Origin: a virus
Virus record (IMG/VR): IMGVR_UViG_3300017989_000502
Location: 1 to 21,144 of that record
Direction: 5' to 3' (one strand)
Length of the DNA: 21,144 nt
Positions within the stretch are counted from its first letter, which is position 1; each line of letters opens with the position of its first letter. Of this stretch, positions 6,574-12,448 are shown piece after piece. A program made the position numbers and the translations under genes. Under the pieces are notes generated by a model that worked only from the letters and a program-made list of their open reading frames with translations, ran no database searches and had not been told where the DNA came from.

Positions 6574-7029
6574 ATGGCGGACTTGACAAAGGACGCACCG
6601 CTTCGGTTTCTTGGTGATCCGATTATCGAGGAATGGATTCTCGACAATTCGGCGGCACAGACTGTATACCGCGGGCAACCGGTCATTATTGACCAATCTG
6701 AGGACACCGCCTACGGTCGCGGTTTCGTTGACGCTACTGTTGTAGCGGCCACCGACGTTTTTCTCGGGATCGCTCTTGAGGGTTGCACCGTTGCGACCAC
6801 GGACACCGAGACGGACAACAAAATCAAACTTGCCGCGCGTGATTCGATCGTTGGTTTCAAGTCAACTGTTTTCTCGGTTGCTGATCTTGGCAAGACGGTA
6901 TACATGAGCGACAGCGGAACACTCTCGACCACGGCCGGCGACAATCCGCAAATCGGCAAATTGGTTGACGTTAAGGACGGTTACGCTTACGTTCAATTGA
7001 CCGCTCCGCAGGTTTGCACCGGAGCATAA
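6574..7029 (+). CDS. Capsid decoration-like protein (DUF2190-like)
   Basis: A 151-residue, beta-rich protein between the protease/scaffold and the major capsid protein, the usual place of the head decoration (cement) protein. The pattern fits DUF2190-like decoration proteins: ATDVFLGIALEGCTV, a middle IKLAARDSIVGFKS, VADLGKTVYMSDSGTLST and an ending with NPQIGKLVDVKDGYAYVQL. Such proteins trimerise on the capsid surface and stabilise it. AAGGAGG at 6561-6567 lies six bases ahead of ATG 6574, suggesting strong translation. No signal peptide or enzyme motif is present. The N-terminus (residues 1-30) is not family-like to my eye. Confidence 0.7.
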   Translation: MADLTKDAPLRFLGDPIIEEWILDNSAAQTVYRGQPVIIDQSEDTAYGRGFVDATVVAATDVFLGIALEGCTVATTDTETDNKIKLAARDSIVGFKSTVFSVADLGKTVYMSDSGTLSTTAGDNPQIGKLVDVKDGYAYVQLTAPQVCTGA

Positions 7030-7047
7030 AAGAGGGGGTATTGAAAA

Positions 7048-7944
7048 ATGATTTCTGGACAAACACCGAAACACCTACTGGCCGCCGCGCGGACTGGGTT
7101 TCTGGACGGACTCAAAGCCAAAAGTTACCCATGGCAACGCGTCGCTGGCACGTTTGACATGACGGCCCGTGAAGTCGATCTTGTCGATCTTGGGGCTCCG
7201 CCCATGCCGCTCGAAGTGACCAAGGGTCACGAAATGCAAGACTGGATCGAGAAATCGATCGCGGTGAAACCGAAGGACTGGGGGATCAAAGTCGGCATTT
7301 CGCGCAATGCGCTGGCCGACGACCAGACCGGAAACCTCGAGGCGAAATTCAACCAAGCCGGGTCGAATTTCCAGAAACACATAAACAAACTTGTGTTTCA
7401 GGCGCTGAATGGCGGGGACGGTACCACCTATGGACTCTGTTACGATGGCGGGAATTTCTTCCAGAATTCCCACATTGATGACGGGGCGGATTACCAGACG
7501 GCCCAGGACAACATGTTTGGGCTGGCTCTTTCGCTCACGAACTTCGATACCGTGATGGTTGCGGCCCAGGCATTCAAAGACGACCGCGGCGAATATGCCG
7601 ATTTCGACTACGATCTTTTGGTCTGCAATCCGGCGCTGAACATGACCGCTCACAACATTGTCAAAAATGTTGAGGATTACGAGACGGCCAACCGGGCAGA
7701 GAACGCATACAGCGGCAAGGTCGCGCATTTGTCGAGCCCGCACCTTGACGCCGCGGCATGGCTCCTGGTCGCGTCCAACGAATCGATCAAGCCGATCATT
7801 GTCGCTATGCGGGAATGGCCGAACTTGACCTCTACCAAATGGGACCCGGACCAGCCCGAGGGCGGTATGCACTATTTCTACTTCAACGCCCGTTATGATG
7901 TGTTCTACGGTGACTGGCGACTAGTCGCAATGGGGAACACGTAA
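7048..7944 (+). CDS. Major capsid protein (Mu gpT-like, HK97 fold expected)
   Basis: The main shell protein. Its 298 residues are close to Mu gpT size. Family-like segments are PWQRVAGTFDMTAREVDLVD, then KDWGIKVGISRNALADDQTG near residues 76-95, then FFQNSHIDDGADYQTAQDN, DFDYDLLVCNPALNMTAHNI, and the end YFYFNARYDVFYGDWRLVAM. AGAGGGGG at 7031-7038 precedes ATG 7048 by nine bases. Unlike HK97, there is no N-terminal delta domain fused to it; scaffold is supplied by the protease gene. The next gene starts in the last base of the stop. An opposite-strand open frame of 265 codons over the gene is a codon-bias shadow. Confidence 0.88.
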   Translation: MISGQTPKHLLAAARTGFLDGLKAKSYPWQRVAGTFDMTAREVDLVDLGAPPMPLEVTKGHEMQDWIEKSIAVKPKDWGIKVGISRNALADDQTGNLEAKFNQAGSNFQKHINKLVFQALNGGDGTTYGLCYDGGNFFQNSHIDDGADYQTAQDNMFGLALSLTNFDTVMVAAQAFKDDRGEYADFDYDLLVCNPALNMTAHNIVKNVEDYETANRAENAYSGKVAHLSSPHLDAAAWLLVASNESIKPIIVAMREWPNLTSTKWDPDQPEGGMHYFYFNARYDVFYGDWRLVAMGNT

Positions 7945-8165
7945 TGAAGGCGCGTGTTCGAAGTGACTCAAATCTCATAACGGCCGTCTGTGCTGGGTTG
8001 GAGTTCGTTCGTTACGAATTCAGGGATGTCCCGGAATCGGCGCGAGCCGAGGTTGCTCATTACGTCGATCTTGAGATTCTCGAATTCGAACCGAAACCAG
8101 AACCAGAGAAAGCGGAAGAACCAGAGAAGCCGGAGAAGTCAAAGAAACCGGCCGGCGACAAATAA
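7944..8165 (+). CDS. Small hypothetical protein with Glu/Pro/Lys tail
   Basis: A 73-residue protein whose ATG shares one base with the capsid stop (TAATG). The first 50 residues include VCAGLEFVRYEFRDVPESAR and HYVDLEILEFE, resembling small proteins found directly after capsid genes in many siphophages. The last 20 or so residues are a PEPEKAEEPEKPEKSKKP repeat, likely extended and disordered. No function is established for such proteins; coupling to the capsid gene suggests a role in the head or its connector. Confidence 0.6.
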   Translation: MKARVRSDSNLITAVCAGLEFVRYEFRDVPESARAEVAHYVDLEILEFEPKPEPEKAEEPEKPEKSKKPAGDK

Positions 8166-8179
8166 CCGATGCGGGTGAT

Positions 8180-8207
8180 TTGGGCGGGTTGCCACTGACC
8201 CGCCCAA
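8180..8207 (+). promoter_or_regulatory. Intergenic hairpin after the capsid cassette
   Basis: TTGGGCGGGT at 8180-8189 and ACCCGCCCAA at 8198-8207 form a perfect 10-bp stem with an eight-base loop TGCCACTG. No T-run follows, so it is not a classical terminator. It more likely protects the 3' end of the capsid mRNA or lowers read-through into the accessory genes. Confidence 0.5.
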
Positions 8208-8226
8208 TCCCGCGCAGGGAGAAACC

Positions 8227-8757
8227 ATGACAGAGCGAAACAAGACTTTTATCGGTTGGGCGATCGTGGCAATAGCCATGATCGTCAGCGCTTATTTCGG
8301 GGTGACGTACCCGATCCCGGACCCGCCCGAGATTTTGGCAGAGCCGGTTGAGACGGAACAGGTCGAAACGCTCGGAACGACAAACTTCACTGACCTCGAA
8401 TTGACCGGCGATCTGACCGTTGGCGATGACGCAACCATAACCGGCGATCTCGTTGTTGATGACGTTTTTGGTATTGACGAACTTTCGAACACCGACACGG
8501 GCACAACGACCTTGAACCCCGTCAGTACATATTACCAAGTTGCACCGGTAACCGTTCTGACGCTCACGCTGGGTACAACCGGCGTTGAGGTTGGCGACCT
8601 TTTGATTGTTCACAATACGGTAGCAACGACAACTACGATCGTTGATACCGGGGCGACGGTTGGCGGTAGTGATGTGACGCTGGCGGCAAACGACCTCGCC
8701 GTTTTCATTTATGGTAATTCCAAATGGATCGAGGTCGCGTCACCGGACAATAGCTAA
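8227..8757 (+). CDS. Membrane-anchored, stalk-like hypothetical protein
   Basis: The 176-residue product begins with a short basic segment and one hydrophobic helix at residues 8-27 (FIGWAIVAIAMIVSAYFGV), with no clear cleavage site. It is thus either a membrane anchor or an uncleaved signal. A Pro/Glu linker (29-48) follows. Then come short beta repeats at 57-77, ELTGDLTVGDDATITGDLVV, like those of trimeric fibre stalks, and a C-terminal beta domain rich in Thr, with VGDLLIVHNTV and LAANDLAVFIYGNSKW, the latter common in phage tail tips. AGGGAG at 8216-8221 precedes the ATG. A membrane helix is unusual for a gene placed between capsid and connector. It may be a surface-displayed moron or a virion fibre. 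Function unknown. Confidence 0.6.
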   Translation: MTERNKTFIGWAIVAIAMIVSAYFGVTYPIPDPPEILAEPVETEQVETLGTTNFTDLELTGDLTVGDDATITGDLVVDDVFGIDELSNTDTGTTTLNPVSTYYQVAPVTVLTLTLGTTGVEVGDLLIVHNTVATTTTIVDTGATVGGSDVTLAANDLAVFIYGNSKWIEVASPDNS

Positions 8758-9278
8758 TGAAACGAGCCGCCCTGTGTGCAGAGCAATGGCGGCGGGTTGT
8801 GCGGCGGGTGGCAGGGGTCGAACCGGTCCTCTCGCCACCCGTTTCTTTTTCCGCATTTGATCCGGGATTCCTTGAGGGTTCTGATTTTGTATACATCAAA
8901 TTGCATGGGAAACCGAAAGAGCCATACTGGTATAACGCGGACTGGGAGACGGTCTGCAATGCGTACCAAATCGCGGCCGCCGATTTACGCGGGGCGGTCG
9001 TTGTTGTTGGGGCGTGTCATGTCCCGAATAGCCCAATGCTCGACGCGCTCAAATCAACGGGTGCGCGGGCGGTCATCTATGGGGACGGCGAGAACTATTC
9101 GATCCCTGGGCGGGTTGGCGGTGCTGACCGGCTGGCGCTATATGTTCGGTACGGGTTGACCTTTGGCATGAGCCCGCTTTTCGCGTTCTGGTTTGCGCGT
9201 ATGCGGTTCAAATTCAAACCACGGAATAAGGTCACTTTGGACACGTTGAACTTTGAGATTCTGGAGATTAAACAATGA
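8757..9278 (+). CDS. Caspase/CHAT-like protein of unknown role
   Basis: The 173-residue product looks like a small caspase-hemoglobinase (CHAT/C25-like) fold. A beta strand ending in His-Gly (DFVYIKLHG, H50) is followed 37 residues later by a strand ending in Ala-Cys (GAVVVVGACH, C87). Then come PMLDALKSTGARAVIYGDG, matching the 'laaGArAVig' strand after the catalytic Cys, and a closing RYGLTFGMSPLFAFWFARMR helix. H50 and C87 would be the catalytic pair. The N-terminus AEQWRRVVRRVAGVEPVL is not part of the known fold. The ATG overlaps the upstream stop (TAATGA). Proteins of this look occur in phage contigs without known function, but I cannot confirm catalysis. It may be a protease, an inactive homologue or a host-interference factor. 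Confidence 0.55.
   Translation: MKRAALCAEQWRRVVRRVAGVEPVLSPPVSFSAFDPGFLEGSDFVYIKLHGKPKEPYWYNADWETVCNAYQIAAADLRGAVVVVGACHVPNSPMLDALKSTGARAVIYGDGENYSIPGRVGGADRLALYVRYGLTFGMSPLFAFWFARMRFKFKPRNKVTLDTLNFEILEIKQ
8805..8851 (+). terminator. Terminator-like hairpin inside the caspase-like gene
   Basis: CGGGTGGC (8805-8812) pairs with GCCACCCG (8834-8841), and AGGGG (8813-8817) pairs with CCTCT (8828-8832), with one G-T pair and one bulged C. The T-rich run TTTCTTTTTC follows at 8842-8851. It lies 48 bases after the start codon, so termination here would reduce expression of the caspase-like gene. Confidence 0.4.
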
Positions 9279-9667
9279 TTCAGATAGTGGGACCAATTAC
9301 GACGGGTGAAGCGGCTGGTGCGGACGGGTCCGCAACCAATAACGAGAACACAACGCAACCGGTAGTAGGCAAATTGCTCGGGGTATACCTAAAATACAAC
9401 GACTCGCCACCGGCCGGAACAACTGATATCGTTCTGAAAACAAAGGGAACGTCACCAAGTCCACCAAGCGAAACGCTTCTCTCTATTGCGAACGCGGCCA
9501 CAGACGGCTGGTTCTATCCACGTACTCAGGTCAATTTGAATTCGGACGGGTCCGCCATTGCCAACGAATATGACATTATGCCGATTCATGACATTCTGAA
9601 CTTTGCGATCACGGGGGCCAATGCCGGGGATTACGTAGAGGCTTGGCTTATGCTGGAAACCGGTTAG
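9275..9667 (+). CDS. Hypothetical beta-rich virion protein
   Basis: A 130-residue protein whose ATG overlaps the upstream stop by four bases (ATGA). Segments such as VYLKYNDSPPAGTTDIVLKT, LLSIANAATDGWFYPRTQV and GANAGDYVEAWLMLE have the look of a compact beta-sandwich and resemble uncharacterised proteins that sit just before connector genes in uncultured siphophages. No catalytic motif, signal peptide or membrane helix is seen. It may decorate the capsid or neck. Confidence that it is a real gene is high; function is unknown. Confidence 0.6.
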   Translation: MIQIVGPITTGEAAGADGSATNNENTTQPVVGKLLGVYLKYNDSPPAGTTDIVLKTKGTSPSPPSETLLSIANAATDGWFYPRTQVNLNSDGSAIANEYDIMPIHDILNFAITGANAGDYVEAWLMLETG

Positions 9668-9676
9668 GGAGAACCA

Positions 9677-10189
9677 ATGGCGATTGACGACAATAGCTAC
9701 GGGACATTGGCCGGGGTTGGTGCCATGGTTCCAATGTACAGCGATGACGGCGCTTTTACGGCGTCTGTTCGTCCGTCGAGCGGGACGGTGGAAGCGTGGA
9801 TCGATCAGGTTTCCTCGTTGTTGAACGTGATGCTCAAAAAGGAACGGTTCACAATCCCGGTAGAGCAGGCGGACGCCGTTAAAACGTTGACGTTGTTTGT
9901 AGAGACGGAAGTAGCGGACCTCGTGCTCGCCGTCAATGGGTCCGGCAGGTTCGGCCCCAACGCCAAGGATAAGAATGTCCGCCAGCGCGGGCGGTGGGCG
10001 ACCATCCTGGACGACATAAAGGACTTTGTTGAATCTATGGCGTTTGGACTCGAAGAAATGGGCGTTGAACGGCCGGAAACGGACTCAGACGGGATTGGGT
10101 CGCGTGACCAGGACGAGGGCGGTGATGACACATTCCCCATTTTTCAGCGTAAGGGATTCGGTAATTCGTTCCACGACTGGGATTCGTGA
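9677..10189 (+). CDS. Head-tail connector (adaptor, gp6-like)
   Basis: Likely the adaptor ring under the portal. The N-terminus YGTLAGVGAMVPMY followed by RPSSGTVEAWIDQVSSLLNV (about residues 8-52) and the helical ERFTIPVEQADAVKTLTLFV match the all-helical gp6-like/DnaT-like connector family. The C-terminal third (from about 125) is acidic and disordered-looking, ending in FPIFQRKGFGNSFHDWDS. AGGGAG at 9666-9671 precedes ATG 9677. The position before the neck and tail terminator genes supports the call. Confidence 0.65.
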   Translation: MAIDDNSYGTLAGVGAMVPMYSDDGAFTASVRPSSGTVEAWIDQVSSLLNVMLKKERFTIPVEQADAVKTLTLFVETEVADLVLAVNGSGRFGPNAKDKNVRQRGRWATILDDIKDFVESMAFGLEEMGVERPETDSDGIGSRDQDEGGDDTFPIFQRKGFGNSFHDWDS

Positions 10190-10716
10190 TGGCAACGCCA
10201 GCAACACTATTTTCGATCGAAGGACGGCCACCGTTCAGGGACATGTCCGGCCGGTTCGTCAAAGCGTCCGACGAATTGCTCCAGGATCGACGCGATCTTA
10301 TTCGTGTCCAGGGGCGGCGATTTCTCGAACTTGCCCGCGCGGAAGCGCCAAGAGGAAAGACGGGGAAATTTCGCAGAGGGTTGCGTTGGCGTTCGTTTGT
10401 CCAGGGCGATTCGATCGGGTTCAAGGTCACAGACCCGCAACCGTTAGGGCTGTGGATTCGTGAGGGTACGAAACCGCACGCGATCCCGAAACCACCGCGG
10501 CCGCCAGGTAAGGCGCTTTATTTCTATTGGCCCAAAGGTCCCAATGGCGCTGGCTGGTATTCGTTTTTCAATGTTTGGCATCCGGGCACCAAGCCGAATC
10601 GGTATCCGGGGCGGGCATACCGGCGCTGGTTACCAGGCGCCAGGAAGGACTTGGCGAGAATCGGTGACAATTTCTCGCGGACATTGCGCGGCAAAGAAAA
10701 GCAGGTAATCGGGTGA
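10189..10716 (+). CDS. Neck / tail completion protein (HK97 gp10-like)
   Basis: The 175-residue product resembles HK97 gp10-like and related virion morphogenesis proteins that complete the head-tail junction. It has helical RRDLIRVQGRRFLELARAEA, then PRGKTGKFRRGLRW, then WIREGTKPHAIPKPPRPPGKAL, and HPGTKPNRYPGRAYRRWL near the end. The paired KPHxI and HPGTKP segments are characteristic. It is strongly basic. ATG 10189 overlaps the upstream stop by one base; GTG 10186, in the same frame, is an equally coupled alternative that adds one residue. Confidence 0.7.
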   Translation: MATPATLFSIEGRPPFRDMSGRFVKASDELLQDRRDLIRVQGRRFLELARAEAPRGKTGKFRRGLRWRSFVQGDSIGFKVTDPQPLGLWIREGTKPHAIPKPPRPPGKALYFYWPKGPNGAGWYSFFNVWHPGTKPNRYPGRAYRRWLPGARKDLARIGDNFSRTLRGKEKQVIG

Positions 10717-11156
10717 GCGTTACGGAAAAATCACTACAAGAGGCGATTCAAGACACGCTCCAAGCGTTGACCGAATTCAAGGAAAACTCGGTCACAATCA
10801 ACGACTGGTCAAAATTGGACGGGTCAACGAAAGAGGGACCATATGCGATCGTTGTCAATTCCGACACGTTCCGCAATAACGCAACATATGACACCAAGTC
10901 ATATTGGGAGATAAAGGTCGAATTGTGGTTGCCATTTGACACCAAATGGATCGACTCCTTGGATGAATTCAGAGATATGCGCGAGGCGGTTCTTGGTGGG
11001 TTCGTTGGAGCGGCCCGCACCGGTAGCATGGATTCGGTGGATATAAAAGAAATCAGGAATGACGGGCCGATCACTTACCTCGGTGCAGAGGACGCACCGG
11101 ACGCGATCCCGTCATATATTTTCCAGTCGGTTGTTTTCGTTTGTGAGGAATTCTAA
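10713..11156 (+). CDS. Tail terminator-like protein
   Basis: A 147-residue protein with a GTG start overlapping the upstream stop (GTGA). It begins with a helix (KSLQEAIQDTLQALTEFK), followed by YAIVVNSDTF, a strand YWEIKVELWLPF, and a closing SYIFQSVVFVCEEF. This alpha-beta layout and its place between the gp10-like protein and the tail tube genes match tail terminators, which cap the tube and bind the head connector. Sequence similarity is weak, so the call rests mostly on order and secondary structure. Confidence 0.55.
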   Translation: MSVTEKSLQEAIQDTLQALTEFKENSVTINDWSKLDGSTKEGPYAIVVNSDTFRNNATYDTKSYWEIKVELWLPFDTKWIDSLDEFRDMREAVLGGFVGAARTGSMDSVDIKEIRNDGPITYLGAEDAPDAIPSYIFQSVVFVCEEF

Positions 11157-11908
11157 TGGGAAAGGACAAGATTCTCCTTGGCGCTCGGCTCTATGTCGGC
11201 GGGTATGATTTCTCTGGTCAAGGTATCGAGCCGGGGACCCTGCAGGACGAAATGGGGCGGGTGCCAATGTATGGATGGGACCAGGTTACAAAATGGTTTA
11301 TACCGTCCGGCCGGCGCGAAGTCGGCATTGATGGGCTACAGGTCCACATGGACGATACCGCCGACACGGGGACCATGACGAGTATAGCGGCGAAACCGTC
11401 CGCCGAATCAGCGACGTTTGCGATTGGCCAGAACGGTGCCGCACCGGCCGCGGCCGATCCGGCGTATTTGGTGCCGCCGCTCCAGGACGGCGCTCAATTA
11501 AGCTGGAACGAGGAGCGGGCGGTTTTGTCGGCAAATTTCGTCATGGACTCGGCGAAGGAAACGGCTAACTATGACAAGCCCTGGGGCGTCGTTCTCCTTC
11601 CGCTGACGGCGCTCACGGCGTCAACGAATGGCACCGTTGTAGACCTGGGGGCGGCCGGTGCAGATGGTGCGGCCGCCAATCTACATATAACGGTATCCGG
11701 TCCGGGTGATTTCGCCTTTGTGATCGAGGATTCACCAACCGGAGCATTTGGCGGTGAAGAGACAACGTTGATCACGTTCGATTCAGACGGTAGCGCAGTC
11801 GGGGGTGAATTTGATAGCGTTAGTGGGGCGGTTCTTCAATATGTCCGGGTCAAAGTGACTCGAACTTCAGGAACGTGCAGCGCAATGATCGCGCTGACGG
11901 TGAATTAG
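11156..11908 (+). CDS. Tail tube-like protein A, with extra C-terminal domain
   Basis: A 250-residue protein whose ATG shares one base with the upstream stop. It shares its core with the next gene: VHMDDTADTG at 63-72 and NGAAPAAADP at 93-102 here, YMDDTATTG and SGAAPAAGDP there, with RAV...FV later in both. Gene order (after the tail terminator, before the tape measure) points to the major tail tube protein. Residues from about 151 on form an added beta domain (GTVVDLGAAGADGAAANLHI to VRVKVTRTSGTCSAMIALTV), like the surface domains attached to tube proteins of some siphophages. Which of the two genes is the main tube protein cannot be told. Confidence 0.55.
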   Translation: MGKDKILLGARLYVGGYDFSGQGIEPGTLQDEMGRVPMYGWDQVTKWFIPSGRREVGIDGLQVHMDDTADTGTMTSIAAKPSAESATFAIGQNGAAPAAADPAYLVPPLQDGAQLSWNEERAVLSANFVMDSAKETANYDKPWGVVLLPLTALTASTNGTVVDLGAAGADGAAANLHITVSGPGDFAFVIEDSPTGAFGGEETTLITFDSDGSAVGGEFDSVSGAVLQYVRVKVTRTSGTCSAMIALTVN

Positions 11909-11919
11909 GAGAATGAACG

Positions 11920-12369
11920 ATGGCAGGAAAGAATAAAGTTGAACTCGGTTTCAGAATTTGGCTCGACGATGACGGCGGAACACCGCGCGATCTCACGCCC
12001 AGCCTTGTGCCGGGTACGTGCGTTGGTGGCGGGGACACACACGAGAAAGTAGACCTCACCGCTGCCAATGACAACACCAAGAACTATTTGCGCGGCCATG
12101 CGGAAGCGGAAATTTCCGCGCAGTTCTACATGGACGATACCGCCACAACCGGGTCACACACTGTGATTGAATCGGTAAACGGCGCGGCTGGCACGTTGAC
12201 CATGCAATGGGGCTCCAGCGGTGCCGCCCCAGCGGCTGGTGATCCCGAATGGGAAGGGGAATACCTTTGTCTCGGTGGTCCTGTTTCCATGAGCGGCGGC
12301 CGCGCAGTTCGTCAGGTAACGTTTGTCCCAGGGAGTTCGGTGGCTCCCGCGTTCGGAACCGTCAGCTAA
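11920..12369 (+). CDS. Tail tube-like protein B, related to the preceding gene
   Basis: A 149-residue protein, likely the tube itself or a second tube-associated subunit. VELGFRIWLDDDGGTPRDL begins it; YMDDTATTG (70-78), SGAAPAAGDPEW and RAVRQVTFVPGS follow, matching the first 150 or so residues of the upstream protein. The two genes also share the 17-base string ACATGGACGATACCGCC at 11346 and 12128, consistent with duplication. Upstream GGAGAATG gives a moderate SD. It is followed by a strong terminator-like hairpin before the tape measure gene. Confidence 0.55.
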   Translation: MAGKNKVELGFRIWLDDDGGTPRDLTPSLVPGTCVGGGDTHEKVDLTAANDNTKNYLRGHAEAEISAQFYMDDTATTGSHTVIESVNGAAGTLTMQWGSSGAAPAAGDPEWEGEYLCLGGPVSMSGGRAVRQVTFVPGSSVAPAFGTVS

Positions 12370-12397
12370 ACGAACGCTGGGCAATCTCCTTTGTGGT

Positions 12398-12436
12398 GGC
12401 GGGGTGGGTTCGAATCCCGCCCCGCCTTGTTTTTTA
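12398..12436 (+). terminator. Rho-independent terminator between tail tube and tape measure
   Basis: GGCGGGGTGGG (12398-12408) and CCCGCCCCGCC (12416-12426) form an 11-bp stem with one G-T pair and the loop TTCGAAT, followed by TTGTTTTTTA. This is the clearest terminator in the window. The loop and flanking bases also look like a tRNA T-arm, but no other tRNA part is present. It probably lowers transcription of the tape measure relative to the tail tube. Confidence 0.75.
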
Positions 12437-12448
12437 TGTGGGTGACAA

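Noticed and set aside
7075-7872. 265-codon open frame on the - strand opposite the capsid gene
   Set aside because: It is fully within the well-supported capsid gene, has no ribosome-binding site or recognisable motif, and reflects the codon bias of the + strand gene.
12353-12428. Possible tRNA gene ending in GTTCGAATCCCGCCCCGCC
   Set aside because: Only a T-arm-like hairpin is present. No matching acceptor 5' half, D-arm or anticodon stem can be found in the preceding 75 bases, and the hairpin is better explained as a terminator.
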